Source: CAWFKS01 sp963816435 (GTDB lineage: Bacteria > Pseudomonadota > Alphaproteobacteria > Rhizobiales > Rhizobiaceae). Taken from it: a stretch of DNA of 64,000 bases. The stretch covers positions 347,874 to 411,873 of the forward strand of contig CAWFKS010000009.1 in assembly GCA_963816435.1 (NCBI GenBank). The letters run 5' to 3'. Shown in pieces: positions 54,157 to 63,980 of this stretch. Under the pieces are notes generated by a model that did not search any database, was not told the origin of the DNA, and was given only the letters and a program-made list of their open reading frames with translations. The first letter of the stretch is position 1, and each line of letters starts with the position of its first letter. The position numbers were made by a program, and so were the translations under genes.

Positions 54157-55104
54157 ATGGCCCTCTCTACCCAGCATCTCGACCGTCTGCGCCTTCGTCA
54201 TTTGCGCCTGCTGGAGCTGATCGGCCGCCACGGTTCGCTGCGGGCGGTCGGCAACGTCCTCAATCTCACCCAGCCGGCGGTCTCGCAGATGGTGAAGGAC
54301 CTCGAGCAGGCATTCGGCGTCGCGCTGGTGGAGCGCTCCGCGCGCGGCGTCGCGCTGACGCCGGCCGGGCAGCTGGCGCTGGAGCGGGCGCGCTCCGGCC
54401 TCGCCGCCTTCGATCATCTGGCCGAGGAGCTGAGCGCGGAGCTTCCGCCGGTCCTGCGCGTCGGCACCAACCCGGCGGTGATGTTCCAGCTCCTGCCTGC
54501 CGCCATCGGCCGGCTGCAGGCGGCTGGCTCCGGTCTGCGGTTCGCCATCAGCGCCGGCGTCGTCAACGAAATGATGACCGGGCCTGTGGGACGGCAAGCT
54601 CGACTGCTACATCGGACGCGTCGACTGGGATCGCCTGCCGCCCAGCATGCCCGACGTGCTTCGCTACGACCCGATCGTCGTCAGCGAGCTGGTGCTCGCC
54701 TGTCCTGTCGAGCCATCCGCTCGCCGGCCGCAAGGACCTCGTCGCGAAAGACCTGCTGCGCTGGCCGTGGGCGCTGCCGCCGGAAGGCTCCAACAATCGC
54801 GTCGCCTTCGAGACCGCCTTCCGCGACCACGGCCTGGCAGGCCCCACGCCCGTCGTGGAGATCGCCGCCGATCCCAACGCGCTCATGCTGCTGTCGCTCA
54901 ATGTCGGCCTTCTCACCTGCGTGCCCAGGCTGGCGCTCGACACGCAGACGGGCGCGACAGCCGCTGGTTGCGCTCGAGCTTGCGGACTTCCGCTTCCCGC
55001 CGATCCAGGTCGGCTTCGTGACGCTGGCCCAGAACGAAACCATGGCCGCGCTCGACGCGCTGCGGCAGGCGCTGATGGAGGTCGCGGTGACGAACGGCGG
55101 ATGA
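54157..55104 (+). CDS. LysR-family transcriptional regulator, divergent from the CoA-transferase operon
   Basis: This LysR-type regulator has about 315 residues. The helix-turn-helix region is RHGSLRAVGNVLNLTQPAVS followed by QMVKDLEQAFGVALVERSAR; the inducer domain includes LLPAAIGRLQAAGSGLRFAI and, after repair, DGKLDCYIGRVDWDRLPPSM and LAGRKDLVAKDLLRWPW. Three indels (near 54585, 54710 and 54955) cancel out so the frame returns for the final 30 residues. It resembles the GbpR/PcaQ-like branch that controls uptake and catabolism genes. It presumably regulates the CoA-transferase/Dpp operon, and converges on livF of the second Liv operon with 21 nt between stops. Confidence 0.85.
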   Translation: MALSTQHLDRLRLRHLRLLELIGRHGSLRAVGNVLNLTQPAVSQMVKDLEQAFGVALVERSARGVALTPAGQLALERARSGLAAFDHLAEELSAELPPVLRVGTNPAVMFQLLPAAIGRLQAAGSGLRFAISAGVVNEMMTGPVGRQARLLHRTRRLGSPAAQHARRASLRPDRRQRAGARLSCRAIRSPAARTSSRKTCCAGRGRCRRKAPTIASPSRPPSATTAWQAPRPSWRSPPIPTRSCCCRSMSAFSPACPGWRSTRRRARQPLVALELADFRFPPIQVGFVTLAQNETMAALDALRQALMEVAVTNGG

Positions 55105-55125
55105 GCCCCGCCATTCCACGGCGCC

Positions 55126-55825
55126 TCAGACCTCCAGCCACTCCTTGCGGACGGCCTCATTCGCCGCCAGTTCGTCGGGCGTGCCCTCGAACACCATCTG
55201 GCCGTGGCCCATCACGTAGACGCGGTGCGAGATGCGCATGCGCGATGACCAGCCGCTGCTCGACCAGCAGGATCGAGATGCCGCGCCCGGCGATCTCCTG
55301 CAACAGCTCGCCGATGCGCTCGACCATCTGCGGCGCCAGGCCCTCGGTCGGCTCGTCGATCATGATCAGCTCGGGATCACCCATCAGCGTGCGGCAGATG
55401 GTCAGCATCTGCTGCTCGCCGCCCGAAAGCGCGCCGCCCGGCGCGTCGGCGCGTTCCTTGAGCTGCGGGAAACAGCTCCCAGGTCTTGTCGAGGCTCCAG
55501 CGCTCGGCCTTGCGTCCCGGCTTCTCGCCGAGCAGCAGGTTCTGCTCCACCGTCAGGCTGGGAAAGATGGCGCGCTCTTCGGGCACGTAGCCGATGCCGC
55601 GCCGCGCGATCTCGTGCGGCTTCAGCCCGGCGATTTGCTTGCCGCCGAAGACGATCTCCCCTTCGGGCCTGGGGATCGCCCATGATCGCCTTCAGCGTGG
55701 TCGAGCGGCCGACGCCGTTGCGGCCGAGGATGGAGACGATCTCGTTGTCGCCGACCGTCAGGTCGACGCCCTGCAGGATGTGGCTCTTGCCGTAATAGGC
55801 GTGCAGGTCGCGAACCGTCGAGCAT
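55126..55825 (-). CDS. livF: LivF-type ABC ATPase with Arg in place of the Walker A Lys
   Basis: This is the LivF ATPase of the second Liv transporter, about 232 residues after repair. It carries VPEERAIFPSLTVEQNLLLG, signature GALSGGEQQMLTICR, Walker B LIMIDEPTEGLAPQ and ISILLVEQRL. Walker A reads GRNGVGRSTT: the invariant Lys is Arg here (codon CGC, well inside an undisturbed stretch), so it does not look like an indel effect. Four indels (near 55818, 55675, 55468 and 55238) break the gene; the repaired C-terminus is LAANEAVRKEWLEV with a TGA at 55126. The start overlaps the livG stop. Confidence 0.83.
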
Positions 55826-56592
55826 CAGGCGGCCTCGTCGCCGAGATAGGCCTGCTGCACGGCCTCGTTCGCCTTGATGCGTTCGGGCGTGTCGGAGGCG
55901 ATCATCTCGCCGTAGACCAGCACCGAGATGCGGTCGGCAAGGTCGAACACGACGCCCATGTCGTGCTCGATCATCACCAGCGTGCGGCCCTCGCTGACCT
56001 TGCGGATCAGTCGCCACCACGCGCTCGGTCTCGGCATGGCTCATGCCCGCCGTCGGCTCGTCGAGCAGCAGCATGTCGGCGTTGCCGGCAATGGTCAGGC
56101 CGATCTCCAGCGCCCGCTGCTCGGCATAGGTCAGCATGCCGCGCCGGCATCGCCAGCGGTCGAGCAGGTTGATCTCGGCGCAGGATCTGCTCGGTGCGCT
56201 CGCGCGCGTCGGCGAGCCGGTCGACGCCGCGCCAGAACGAGTAGCGGTAGCCGAGCGCCCACAGCGTCGCGCAGCGCACGTTCTCCCACACGCTGAGCCG
56301 CGGAAAGACGTTGGTCACCTGGAAGCTGCGCGACAGGCCGCGGCGGTTGATGAGCTGCGGCGCCATGCCGCCGATCTCCTCGCCGCGCAGCCGGATGCTG
56401 CCGCTGCGTCGGCCGGTAGTGACCGCTGATCAGGTGGAACAGCGTCGACTTGCCGGCGCCGTTCGGCCCGATCACGGCGTGCCGCTCGCCCGCCGGCACC
56501 GCAAGATCGACGCCGCGAATGATCTCCACCGAGCCGAAGCTCTTGTGCAGGCCGGAGAGCTCGAGCGCGGGCGTGGTATCGGCGTCACTCAT
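55825..56592 (-). CDS. livG: LivG-type ABC ATPase of the second Liv transporter
   Basis: This LivG ATPase has about 255 residues after repair. N-terminal LELSGLHKSFGSVEIIRGVD and Walker A IGPNGAGKSTLFHLISG are clear; then RRGLSRSFQVTNVFPRLSVW, a signature-like LTYAEQRALEIGLTI, Walker B MLLLDEPTAGMSHAE and switch MIEHDMGVVFDLADRI. Four indels (near 56410, 56180, 56150 and 56015) scatter it over three frames, but every block follows in the right order. The start at 56592 overlaps livM and the stop overlaps livF, both ATGA. Confidence 0.83.
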
Positions 56593-57910
56593 GTCGTCAG
56601 TCCTCCCCGCGCCGCCTTCGGCCAGCGCTTCGCCGTAGGCATCGAGCGCCTGCGCTTGCCGGCGATCCGGAACAGCCAGCAGCCGCCGACCAGCAGCACC
56701 GCCGCGACCGCCCAGGGCAGCGGCGAGAGTCGCATCGACGGGCACGTGGGCGAACGACATCTGCGGCCCTCCGGTCCATGATTGCACGGTGAGCTGGTAG
56801 CTCATCTCGATGACCAGCGACAGCCCGGCCAGCGCGACCAGGCCCGGCACCAGCGCCAGCACGTAGTAGGGCAGCACCCGTGGAAACGGCCGCGCGCGCA
56901 TGAGCGGCCCCTGCCGCGCGAGCAGCCCGGCGATGCCGTCGGGCGCGAACATCACCACGGCGATGAACAGCAGTCCGAAATAGAGCTGCCAGGCGCCGGT
57001 GATGTCGCTCAGCATCACCTGCAGATAGGTGACGAGGATGGCGCCGACGATCGGCCCGGCGAAATTGCCGACGCCGCCGATATAGGTCATCAGCACCACC
57101 GAGCCCGACTGCGCCGCCCCCATCGCCGACGAGGTGACGATCTCGAAATTGAGCGCGGCCAGCCCGCCGGCGAGCCCGGCGAAAAGCCCGGCCATCGAGA
57201 AGGCGATGAAAGCGCACCATCGTCGTGTTGTAGCCGATGAAGGCGGCGCGGTCGGGATTGTCGCGCACGGCATTGCAGATGCGGCCGAACGGCGTGCGCG
57301 TGATGGCATACATCAGCCCCACCGAAAGCAGGCACCAGCCGGCGATCAGGTAGTAGACCTGCACCTGCGGGCCGAACGACTGATGCCGAACAGGTGCAGC
57401 ACGCGCGTGCGGTCGATCGAGATGCCCTCCTCGCCGCCGAAGACGTGGCGCAGGATCAGCGCGCTCGACGAGACCAGTTCGCCGATGCCGAGCGTGATCA
57501 TGGCGAAGGCGGTGCCGGCGCGCCGCGTCGACACCGCTCCGAAGATGATGCCGAACAGGAGCCCCGTCGCCGCGCCGACGATCGGGAACACTTCGAGCGG
57601 CAGCGGCGCGTGCGAGGCGCGCACCGTGTTGATCGCATGCGCGGTCAGGAAGCCGCCGAGCCCGAAGAACACCGCGTGGCCGAACGACAGCAGGCCGGTC
57701 TGGCCGAGCAGCATGTTGTACGACAGCGCGAAGATGATCATGATGCCCATCAGGCACATCGTGCTGATCGCCGAGCCCCGAGCTGAACACCTGCGGCAGC
57801 AGCGGCAGCACCACCGCGGCCGCGATCCACACGCCGTAGCTCGCGACGAGGCTCCTGCGCCTGCGACGGTAGGCAGATCGCGTGTCGGGCATTTTTCCGA
57901 GATCGCTCAT
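56589..57910 (-). CDS. livM: LivM-type permease of the second Liv transporter
   Basis: This inner-membrane permease of about 440 residues has GQTGLLSFGHAVFFGLGGFL (LivM hallmark), TAFAMITLGIGELVSSSALI, RICNAVRDNPDRAAFIGYNT and VVLMTYIGGVGNFAGPIVGA. It is longer than usual because of an extra C-terminal pair of helices, including LPWAVAAVLLVGGCWLFRIA, seen after repair. Indels lie near 57775, 57385, 57215 and 56725. The stop overlaps livG. In the raw sequence its start is continuous with livH, which I attribute to an extra A near 57913. Confidence 0.8.
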
Positions 57911-58860
57911 GATTTCGCGCGTTCCCATGAGGCCGCGCGGCCTGAAGATCAGGACCAGCACCAGCAGCAGGTAGGGCAGGATCGGTGCGACCTGCGCCAC
58001 CGTGACGTTCCAGATGTCGCCGAGATACTCGACGAACAGGCCGCTGCCGGTGAGCTCGCCGAAGAGCGCCGGCGAGCGAGGCATTCGAGGCGACGGCGAA
58101 TGTCTGGATCAGGCCGATCAGCAGCGAGGCGACGAAGGCGCCGCCGAGCGAGCCGAGCCCGCCGACGACCACGACCACGAACAGGATCGGCCCGAGCGAG
58201 GCGGCCATGTTGGACTGGGTGACCAGCGCCGGTCCGGCGATGACGCCGGCGACCGCGGCAAGCCCCGCCCCGACGCCGAAGACCAGCATGAACACGCGGT
58301 CGACATTGTGGCCGAGCATGCCGACCATGTCGGGATGGCTGAGCGCGGCCTGCACCACCAGGCCGACCCGCGTGCGCTTGATGACGAGCAGCAGCACCAG
58401 GAAGATCGCGATCGAGATCAGCAGCTCGAACATCTTGAAGGCGGGATACTGCGTCGAGAAGATCGTGAAGGCCGGGAAATCGAGCGAGCGGCGGCACCCG
58501 GTAGTCGACCGGCAGCTTGCCCCAGACCATCTGCACCAGTTCCTCGATGATGAAGGTCAGGCCGAAGGTGAACAGCAGTTCGGCGACGTGTCCGTGCTTG
58601 TGCACCTGGCGCAGCCCGTAGCGCTCGACCACCATGCCGATGCCGGCGACCAGCAGCGGCGCGATCACCAGGCCCGGCCAGAAGCCGACATGCCGGCTGA
58701 TCTCGAAGCCGAAGAAGGCGCCCAGCATGTAGAAGCTGGCATGGGCGAAGTTGAGCACGCCCATCATCGAGAAGATGACGGTCAGGCCGCTGGCCATCAG
58801 GAACAGCAGCATTCCGAACAGGACGCCGTTGAGCGTCGAAATGAAGACGATCTCGAGCAT
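57907..58860 (-). CDS. livH: LivH-type permease of the second Liv transporter
   Basis: This inner-membrane permease of about 316 residues opens LEIVFISTLNGVLFGMLLFL and has MMGVLNFAHASFYMLGAFFG (LivH hallmark), AELLFTFGLTFIIEELVQMV, VVQAALSHPDMVGMLGHNVD (coupling loop) and GGLGSLGGAFVASLLIGLIQ. Indels lie near 58495 and 58075. As sequenced it runs in frame into livM; removing one A in GAAATCATGA near 57913 gives a TGA that overlaps the livM ATG, the same ATGA style as the rest of the operon. The start has GGGGGAA upstream, and the gene is 94 nt from livK with a strong hairpin between. Confidence 0.83.
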
Positions 58861-58916
58861 TCGTGGTTCCCCCCGCGGCTGTCGTCCTCTTGGCGGGACG
58901 CGCTCTCGGCGCAGGT

Positions 58917-58941
58917 GACGCCGGGGATGACCCCCGGCGTC
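58917..58941 (-). promoter_or_regulatory. Intercistronic hairpin between the second livK and livH
   Basis: GACGCCGGGG (58917-58926) pairs perfectly with CCCCGGCGTC (58932-58941), a 10-bp stem with a 5-nt loop, just past the binding-protein stop. It occupies the same position as the hairpin at 30124-30153 in the first Liv operon and lacks a T tract, fitting 3'-end protection of the binding-protein message. Confidence 0.65.
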
Positions 58942-58954
58942 AAGCTTGTCGTCC

Positions 58955-60213
58955 TTACTCGGGACGTTCCATCTTGCAGGTGGTGGGAACGATCGTGTCT
59001 GGTCGACCGGAACAGTCGCGGCCAGCTTCCAGCCCCAGCCGGTGCTCCTCCTCGTCGAACGGCTGGTTCTCACCCAGCGGCCCGAGCGCCGGAGATGTAC
59101 ATCGTCTGGAAATACTGGTGGTCGTCGGCGCGCATGAAGCCTTCCTTGCCGTCGATGAAGTCGACGTAATGCATGCCTTCGAGCTTCGGCGCGAACTTCA
59201 CCGGATCGTCGGATTTGGCTTCCTCGATCGCCTCGAACACCATGCCCATCGCGTTGAACAGGCGCGGATAGTAGATCGGCGAGTCCGGGTACTTGGCGAT
59301 ATAGGCTCGTTCACCGTCTCCTGCATCGGCTCGTAGTCGAGGTTGTTCATGCCCTCGGTGATCTGGAAGACCTTGTCCTCAAGGCCCGCCTGCTTGATCG
59401 CGGTCGGCGTGCCGGCGAGGCCGGCGTAGAAGGTGTACCAGTTGACGTCGAGGCCGGCGTCGCCGGCCGCCTTGATCAGCAGCTGCCAGGTCGTTGCCCC
59501 AGTTGGCGGTGATCACGGAGTCGGCGCCCGACGCCTTGATCTTGGCGATATAGGGCGCGAAGTCGGTCACCTTCTGCAGCGGCACGAACTCGTTGCCCAC
59601 GATCTCGATGCCGGGGCCTTCGGCGCTCAGCTTCTTGTTCGCCGCGTCGGCGACCGAATGGCCGAACGAATAGTCCTGGTCGATCAGGTAGACCTTCTTG
59701 ATGTCCTTGTTGGACTTCATGAAGTTGGTCAGCGCCTCGACCTTGATGTTGACGTTGGCGTCGAAGGCGAAGTGCCAGTAGCTGCACTTCTCGTTGGTCA
59801 GCGACGGGTCGATGGCGGCGTAGTTGATGTGCACCACTTCCTTGCCGGGATTGCGCGCAGTTGAACTTGGTGACGAAGCTCTCGACGGCCGAAGCCACCG
59901 AGGACCCGTTACCCTGGACGATGATGTGCACGCCCTGGTCGATCGCCTTCTGGACCTGCACAAGGCTGACCTGCGGGTCGAGCTTGTTGTCGTAAGGGAT
60001 GATCTCGACCTGCTTGCCCAGCACGCCGCCTGCGGCGTTGATGTTCTCGGCGATGAATTTGAGCTGGTTGAGGCCGATCTGGCCGGCGGCGGCGCCGCCG
60101 CCCGAGAGCGGATCGACATAGCCGATCTTGAGGGTGTCTTCGGCGACGGCGGGCATGACCGCGGTGCCGAGCAGGGACAGCCCGAGGGCCGTCAAGGCGA
60201 GTGCCTTCTTCAT
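58955..60213 (-). CDS. livK: Periplasmic substrate-binding protein of the second Liv transporter
   Basis: This Liv/HAAT-type binding protein has about 418 residues. A signal peptide (LALTALGLSLLGTAVMPAVA) precedes EDTLKIGYVDPLSGGGAAAG; conserved parts include IEIIPYDNKLDPQVSLVQVQ-like spacing, HIIVQGNGSSVASAVESFV and YLIDQDYSFGHSVADAANKK. The mature end repairs to VPTTCKMERPE with a TAA at 58955. At least five indels (near 59865, 59497, 59310, 59085 and 58995) interrupt the second half, making it one of the most damaged genes here. The start at 60213 has GGAGGAGAA upstream. The ligand is unknown; the neighbouring SDR, esterase and CoA-transferase point to an organic acid or ester. Confidence 0.83.
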
Positions 60214-60377
60214 GGTTCTCCTCCACATGTTGCGCCGGGAATGCCGCCATGTTGACGGAAACCGCGCCCCGACAGCGCGTATTGCGACGTATGCTATTGA
60301 TTATCCTCGGGAATTTTCGGTCCCGTGGCCGCACGTCACGTTTCTCTATCCTCCCTTGCCGTTCCTCCGAATGGCTG

Positions 60378-61292
60378 TCAGCCGCGACCTCCGGCAACCG
60401 AGCGGCCCTGCGAACCCACCGTTTGCGCGGTTCGCGCGCTCGCAAGCTCGCGCTCGACCTGCTGGAACCCGAACTCCGGCACCACGTCGCCGGCGCGATC
60501 TCCGATCGCCTCCCACGACGCGATCACGGCCTCGGCGGCACCCTCCCCGCCGCCGATCTGCACGCCTTGCGTCAGCGTGACGTTGGCGCGGGCGAAATGT
60601 CCCGCACCGGCGCAGAGGATGGCGCGCGTCGGCGCGTCCTCGCCCACCAGCGCCAGCAATCCCGGGCTGACCAGCTCGGGCGAAAGCTGCGCGAAGTCGG
60701 CTTCCGACATCAGGCCGTCGGTCATCTGCGTCGCCGCCGTCGGCGCCAGGCAATTGACTTTTATGTTGTATTTGTCGCCTTCCAGCGCCAGCGTCTGCAT
60801 CAGCCCGACCAGCGCCATCTTGGCCGCGGCGTAATTCGCCTGGCCGAAATTGCCGAACAGGCCGGACGACGACGTGGTCATCACCACCCGGCCGTATTTC
60901 TGCTCGCGCATGATCTCCCACACCGACTTGGTGCAGATCACCGAACCCATCAGGTGGACGTCGAGAACCAGCCGGAAATCGGCCAGGTCCATCTTGGCGA
61001 AGCTCTTGTCGCGCAGAATGCCGGCATTGTTGACGAGGATGTCGACCCTGCCCCATTTCGACATCGCCCGCTCGACCATGGCCGCGACGGCTGCTTCGTC
61101 GGTGACGGACGCCGCCACGCCGATCGCCTCGCCCCCCGCTGAGACGATCTCGGCGGCCACCCGCTCTGCGCTGTCGCCGTTCATGTCGTTGACGACGATG
61201 CGGGCGCCGTGCCGCGCCAGCTCGAGCGCGTGGCTGCGGCCCAGCCCTCCGCCGGCGCCGGTGATGAGGGCGGTGCGATCCCGCAGCTTCAT
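60378..61292 (-). CDS. Short-chain dehydrogenase/reductase (3-hydroxyacyl-type)
   Basis: This intact 304-residue SDR has the cofactor motif ALITGAGGGLGRSHALELA, NNAGILRDKSF, the catalytic Ser in VVMTTSSSGLFGNFG and the YxxxK in NYAAAKMALVGL. It resembles the dehydrogenase domain of multifunctional beta-oxidation proteins (17-beta-HSD4-like), which oxidise (R)-3-hydroxyacyl-CoA, and has an added C-terminal segment of about 50 residues. I choose ATG 61292 (GAGAGGAA upstream) rather than 61313. It lies between TetR and livK on the same strand; a palindrome at 61324-61333 in its leader could be a TetR operator. Confidence 0.87.
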   Translation of the reverse strand: MKLRDRTALITGAGGGLGRSHALELARHGARIVVNDMNGDSAERVAAEIVSAGGEAIGVAASVTDEAAVAAMVERAMSKWGRVDILVNNAGILRDKSFAKMDLADFRLVLDVHLMGSVICTKSVWEIMREQKYGRVVMTTSSSGLFGNFGQANYAAAKMALVGLMQTLALEGDKYNIKVNCLAPTAATQMTDGLMSEADFAQLSPELVSPGLLALVGEDAPTRAILCAGAGHFARANVTLTQGVQIGGGEGAAEAVIASWEAIGDRAGDVVPEFGFQQVERELASARTAQTVGSQGRSVAGGRG

Positions 61293-61323
61293 CGCCGAAT
61301 TCCTCTCAGACATCTTCCCTCAC

Positions 61324-61333
61324 TCACTAGTGA
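61324..61333. promoter_or_regulatory. Palindrome upstream of the SDR gene, candidate TetR operator
   Basis: TCACTAGTGA is a perfect 10-bp palindrome in an AT-rich leader, 32 nt upstream of the SDR start. The wider reading on the minus strand, TTCACTAGTGAGTGA, shares TTCAC/GTGA halves with the inverted repeat at 63981-64000 upstream of the esterase. Confidence 0.45.
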
Positions 61334-61416
61334 ATTAATGTAATTGACGCAAGGATCCCTTTAGCAGTGCCGAGCAATTGCAGGTCCGCCGCAGCCTTCC
61401 CGAACGAGCAGTTTTT

Positions 61417-62179
61417 TCAGCGTCGAACCTCTGGCTCTCCGCGGCTTGCGCAGATGGCACGGAACCCCGCCGCCATGAACGTCGCCATGCGCTTCTTCAC
61501 CGCCACGTAGTCGTCGGACCTGCACAGGCCGCCCGACAGCTTGTCGATGCGGCCGGTGCGCGCCAGCGACAGCAACAGCGCGCCGCTGACGAAATGATAG
61601 CCCCAGAAGATGTCCTCTTCCGCACAGTCGGGAAGCGCCTTCTTCAACAGCCCGATCAGCCGCAGCACGACCGGATCGAAGTGCGTGTCCATCATCTCGG
61701 CGCCCCATTCGGGGGTGTTGGCGACCTGCGAGGCGAGCGCTCCGTAGTTGCGCCACCCCTCGCCGCCCTCGTTGTAGAGATCGAGATCGGTATCGAGGAA
61801 GGCGCGCAGCGCGCCTTCTATGGTGGGCTTGCCGCCGCACGCCTCGTCGTAGTCGTCGAGCACCCGCATGCGCCGCTCGGCCGTCACCAGCGCGCGGCGC
61901 GCGAAGACGGCGTCGAACAGCGTCTTCTTGTCATCGAAATAGTAGTTGATGAGCGTGTGGTGGACGCCGATGCGCTTGGCCACATCCTTCAGGGTGACGC
62001 CGTAGAGCCCGTGCCGCGAAAACAGGTACTCGGCGGTGTCGAGTATCTGCTCGGTCATCTCGGCGCGGCGTTCCGCCTTGGTCGGCCTCTTGCGCCGGCC
62101 GCCCTTCGGACGCTCCTGGGGCGCGGGCTCGAGATCGCGCCTTCGCGTCGGCCGCAGACAGGGAACTGTCCGAATTCAT
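61417..62179 (-). CDS. TetR-family transcriptional regulator
   Basis: This TetR-family regulator has about 253 residues after repair. The DNA-binding domain is EQILDTAEYLFSRHGLYGVT followed by LKDVAKRIGVHHTLINYYFD; an N-terminal basic extension (PKGGRRKRPTKAERRAEM) is recovered by removing one extra base near 62140. The ligand domain contains GYHFVSGALLLSLARTGRID. The start at 62179 has GGGGAGGAGGG upstream. It is 82 nt after the esterase and 124 nt before the SDR on the same strand. TTCAC/GTGAA palindromes before both neighbours make it their likely repressor, responding to an acyl-CoA or ester-derived ligand (inference). Confidence 0.88.
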
Positions 62180-62261
62180 GGTCGCCCTCCTCCCCTGTCC
62201 AGCCTGTTCGCTCCCTCCACGACCGATGGCCACCAAGTCTGCGGAGGCGGCTCAGCGCGCC

Positions 62262-63903
62262 TCATCGCATACCCGCTCCGCCCGCCGAAGCGGACGGTGC
62301 CGCAAGGCCGACATTCCAGTTCCAGGGGACGTTGCCGGCCGCCCGCCTCTTGCGGACCACCTCCTCGTGGAGTTCGAACATCCCCGGCGAAAGCTCGCGT
62401 TCGGCTTTCGGCCGGTCGGCGAAATGCATCCAGGCGCGCCCTTCCGCGTCGTAGGCCGGCCATGGCGGCGCGTTGTCCGCTCTTGGCGTTCCGGAAGAGG
62501 CGAACGACGCCCAATAGTCGGCGATTGCCTCGCTCATGGCGGCTTCGGCAGGTGTTGCCGGCGGCTTCGGCCACAGCGGCGGGGTCCGGTCGCGCGTGCC
62601 GAAAAGATAGGGCAGTTCGCTGGCGTGGAAGCCGTGCAGTCCGCGTTCGTCGGCAGCCGGGTAGCCGTGATCGAACATGTAGAGAAACGATGGCTGGCCG
62701 AGCGCGGCCTGGCTGCGAACGAGCCGCTCCGCCGTCCAGCCGTACATCGCGTCGCGCGTCGCAGCGAAGATGCTCTCGCGCATGTCGGCGGATGGATAGA
62801 GCGTCAGGAAGTCGTCGGCCAGATCGCCGTACGCCGTCGCGGATCTTTGCTTCGTAGGCGTCGCGGCTTGCCGGCGCCTCCGGTGCCAGGAAGGCCAGCG
62901 AGCGTATCTCTCCGCTGTTGAAGCCGGCGATCAAAGGCACCGCCGCCTGCTCGCCGCGGTCGAATACCTCGACGAGCTGGCGCGGCAGAAAATGGCCGTC
63001 GATCGTGCCCCAGGGCATGTAGCCCGCCGCCTGAGCGGCCTCCGCCAGTTCGTCTGCGTCCATGGCACGCAGCCCGGCCAGATCGCCGGCGCCGAGCTTC
63101 GCGGCCAACCGGACACCCGTCTCTTCGGCCGGCGTGGCGCCGAACTTGCGCTCGCGCAACTCCGGGGTCGAGATCATGTAGGCGCTCTGGGCGACCGCTT
63201 TCGAAAACAGCCCGCGCGCCGCCGGGGACGCCATCAGGTACATGACGCTCAGCGCGCCGGCGGATTCGCCGACGACGGTCACGTTGTCCGGGTCGCCGCC
63301 GAAGGCTGCGATGTTCCGCTTCACCCATTCCAGCGCCGCGATCTGGTCGAGAAGCCCGTAATTCCCCGACACGCCGTCCGGCGATTCGGCGCTCAGTTCG
63401 GGATGCGCCAGATAGCCCAGAACGCCAAGCCGGTAGTTGATCGCGACGACCACCGCGCCGCGCGCGGCAAGTCCGGCGCCGTCGTAGAGCTTGCTGCTGG
63501 ACGCGCCCCAGACCAGCGATCCGCCGTGGATCCACACGACGACCGGCGCACCGCGCGCGTCCTGCGGTGCCCACACGTTCAGCGACAGGCAATCCTCGCC
63601 GGTCTGCCCGATCTCGTCGGCATAGATGCTTTCGGCGCGGCGGGTCGGCTGGATCGAAGCCAGGCCGAAGCGCGTCGCGTCGCGCGTCTCGCTCCACGGC
63701 GGCACGGCCACGGGCGGCTTCCAGCGGCGGTCGCCCACCGGCGGCAGCGCGTATGGAATGCCCTTGAAGAGCTGCACGCCGTCATGGGCCACGCCCCGAA
63801 GTGGACCGCAGGGAGCGTCCACCACCGGGCCGCTGTCGCGGGAGGCCGGGTCTATTGCCTGTTGCGACGGCACAGCCGCCGCGCTCGCGCGCTCGGTTGG
63901 CAT
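62262..63903 (-). CDS. Type B carboxylesterase (para-nitrobenzyl esterase family)
   Basis: This carboxylesterase has about 546 residues. The N-terminal signature GVQLFKGIPYALPPVGDRRW, EDCLSLNVWAP, oxyanion segment VVVWIHGGSLVWG, catalytic Ser in VTVVGESAGALSVMYLMASP and the late His in GLHGFHASELPYLFG are all in place. No signal peptide is apparent, so it is probably cytoplasmic. One extra base near 62845 separates the last 190 residues. The start ATG at 63903 has GGGGAGGAAAG upstream. It heads the TetR/SDR/Liv run and may release an acid or alcohol for the downstream enzymes. Confidence 0.88.
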
Positions 63904-63980
63904 CTGTCTTTCCTCCCCGGCGCCGGTCTCCGCTGCCGGCATTTGCCTATCATTGCGGCAGCGGAGAGCCCTAGTCAACG

